A stretch of 5,029 nt of DNA from Deltaproteobacteria bacterium (lineage in GTDB: Bacteria; Desulfobacterota; Desulfarculia; Desulfarculales; Desulfarculaceae). The DNA lies in the NCBI GenBank assembly GCA_021815655.1, contig JAKAGJ010000223.1, forward strand, positions 1 to 5,029, given 5' to 3'. This document shows positions 4,399 through 5,029 of the stretch, in pieces. The notes under the pieces are model-generated. The model was given only the letters and a program-made list of their open reading frames with translations, was not told the DNA's origin and did no database searches. Numbering within the stretch: the first letter of the stretch is position 1; every line of letters starts with the position of its first letter. The translations under genes were made by a program, and so were the position numbers.

Positions 4399-4638
4399 TT
4401 GACCACCACCGGCCAGAAAAAGCACGCCTGCCCCGACTGCCGCGAGTGCCAGAACTGCTCGCCGGCCCGCTGTCATCTGTGCCGTGGCCAGGGCGCCCAG
4501 GAGGGCGAACGCCGCTTCGCCGGGCTGTCCATGGCCCAGCAAATAGCCCTCTTCGAGGCCGTGAACCGGGGGGAGCAGCCCGAGGGCTCATACCAGGGGC
4601 CGGCCCAATCCATCCTGCTGAGCCTCCCCGAGGCCTAG
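4399..4638 (+). CDS. Small cysteine-cluster protein, function unknown
   Basis: 79 residues from a TTG start backed by GGGAG. I do not recognise the family. Residues 11-28 carry six cysteines (C11, C14, C17, C20, C25, C28) as CxxCxxCxxCxxxxCxxC, ending in RCHLCR; H9 and H26 are further possible ligands. This spacing could bind one or two zinc ions or an iron-sulfur cluster; three CxxC steps in a row recall ferredoxin-like CxxCxxC motifs, but the final CxxxCP of ferredoxins is absent. The remainder (about 40-79) has no cysteines, contains one predicted helix ([15 protein letters not shown], 44-58), and ends in a hydrophobic SILLSL stretch. No signal peptide is seen, so it is probably cytosolic. 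A longer frame from ATG 4237 is rejected because it overlaps the dedA start. The stop codon overlaps that of the convergent livF-like gene by sharing CTAG. Confidence 0.65.
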   Translation: MTTTGQKKHACPDCRECQNCSPARCHLCRGQGAQEGERRFAGLSMAQQIALFEAVNRGEQPEGSYQGPAQSILLSLPEA

Positions 4639-5029
4639 TCCATGCCCAGATAGGCCCTCTGCACGCGGCCGTCGGCGCCCAGATCCTGGCCGCTGCCCGA
4701 GAGCACCACCCGCCCCACCTCCAGCACGTAGCCCCGGTGGGCGATAGCCAGGGCCGCGGCGGCGTTCTGCTCGATCAAGAGCACCGTGACCCCCCGCTGA
4801 TGAATGCGCCGGATAATCTGAAAGACCTCGGCCACCAAGAGGGGGGCCAGGCCCAGGCTGGGCTCGTCCAGCATCAACAGGCTTGGCCTCCCCATCAGCC
4901 CCCGGCCCAGGGCCAACATCTGCTGCTCGCCGCCGGAGAGGGTGCCGGCCTGCTGGCGGCGGCGCTCGGCCAGGCGGGGAAAGGTGGCGAAGATCTCCTC
5001 CAGGTCCTGCTCCTGCTCCCGTCCCCGGG
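4635..5029 (-). CDS. livF: Branched-chain amino acid ABC transporter ATPase LivF (N-terminus cut by window edge)
   Basis: The C-terminal 130 residues of an ABC ATPase are visible; the Walker A part lies beyond the right edge. In order: [14 protein letters not shown], the signature [16 protein letters not shown], Walker [14 protein letters not shown] with its catalytic Glu, and VTVLLIEQN. In LivF-type ATPases this EQN takes the place of the usual H-loop histidine region. The end, [17 protein letters not shown] to RAYLGMD, matches the LivF C-terminus (E. coli has RGYVLENG and AYLGG). LivF works with LivG, the permeases LivH and LivM and a periplasmic binding protein to import Leu, Ile or Val, though homologues also take up other amino acids, amides or urea. 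Being the last gene of its strand here, it probably ends a liv operon that lies to the right. No terminator is visible before the overlapping convergent gene. Confidence 0.88.
   Translation of the reverse strand, partial: RGREQEQDLEEIFATFPRLAERRRQQAGTLSGGEQQMLALGRGLMGRPSLLMLDEPSLGLAPLLVAEVFQIIRRIHQRGVTVLLIEQNAAAALAIAHRGYVLEVGRVVLSGSGQDLGADGRVQRAYLGMD

Overview
This is a GC-rich bacterial chromosomal window. Its codons strongly favour G or C at the third position, and AT-rich sequence is confined to short intergenic stretches. The gene mix is a REC-GAF-HD-GYP regulator, a FlaG-type flagellar protein, a LivF-type ABC ATPase, a DedA membrane protein and a secreted DsbD-alpha-like domain. This fits a motile Gram-negative, and the overall style resembles high-GC Desulfobacterota (former Deltaproteobacteria). 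That taxonomic guess is inference; no rRNA or marker gene is present. I see no mobile elements, CRISPR arrays, tRNAs or rRNAs.

Left part, minus strand (1-1801): a response regulator that runs off the left edge (REC, helical linker, GAF, start of HD-GYP; probable c-di-GMP phosphodiesterase). It is preceded by a candidate housekeeping promoter and a structured leader. Upstream of it is flaG (1300-1647). A very good sigma-28 (FliA/SigD-type) promoter match lies upstream of flaG (-35 TAAAGTTT, -10 TCCGATAA, 12-base spacer), so flaG is probably a late flagellar gene. The regulator lies downstream on the same strand.

Middle part, plus strand (1900-3655): divergent from flaG is a 333-residue protein with the sequence skeleton of class III (HemL-type) PLP aminotransferases. 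The Schiff-base lysine position is proline, the SGTE phosphate-binding motif is lost, and about 50 residues are missing between the two. It looks like an intact, selected pseudoenzyme and is the most unusual gene here. 52 bases downstream is a small exported protein that is essentially a free-standing DsbD N-terminal (alpha) domain with a CxxxxC pair. This unit ends at a perfect 16-bp hairpin terminator. Just upstream of the hairpin, in a local AT-rich patch, sits one perfect DnaA-box 9-mer.

Right part (3668-5029): a DedA/VTT-family membrane protein on the minus strand converges on that terminator. Divergent from it is a 79-residue protein with six cysteines in an N-terminal CxxCxxCxxCxxxxCxxC cluster, probably starting at TTG. 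Its stop codon overlaps the stop codon of a convergent livF-like gene (C-terminal 130 residues visible) through a shared CTAG, leaving no room for a terminator between them.

No single well-known multi-gene system is complete in the window. Plausible functional links are motility with c-di-GMP signalling (flaG plus the HD-GYP regulator) and periplasmic thiol chemistry (the DsbD-alpha-like protein). The pseudoenzyme and the Cys-cluster protein are the candidates for undescribed biology.
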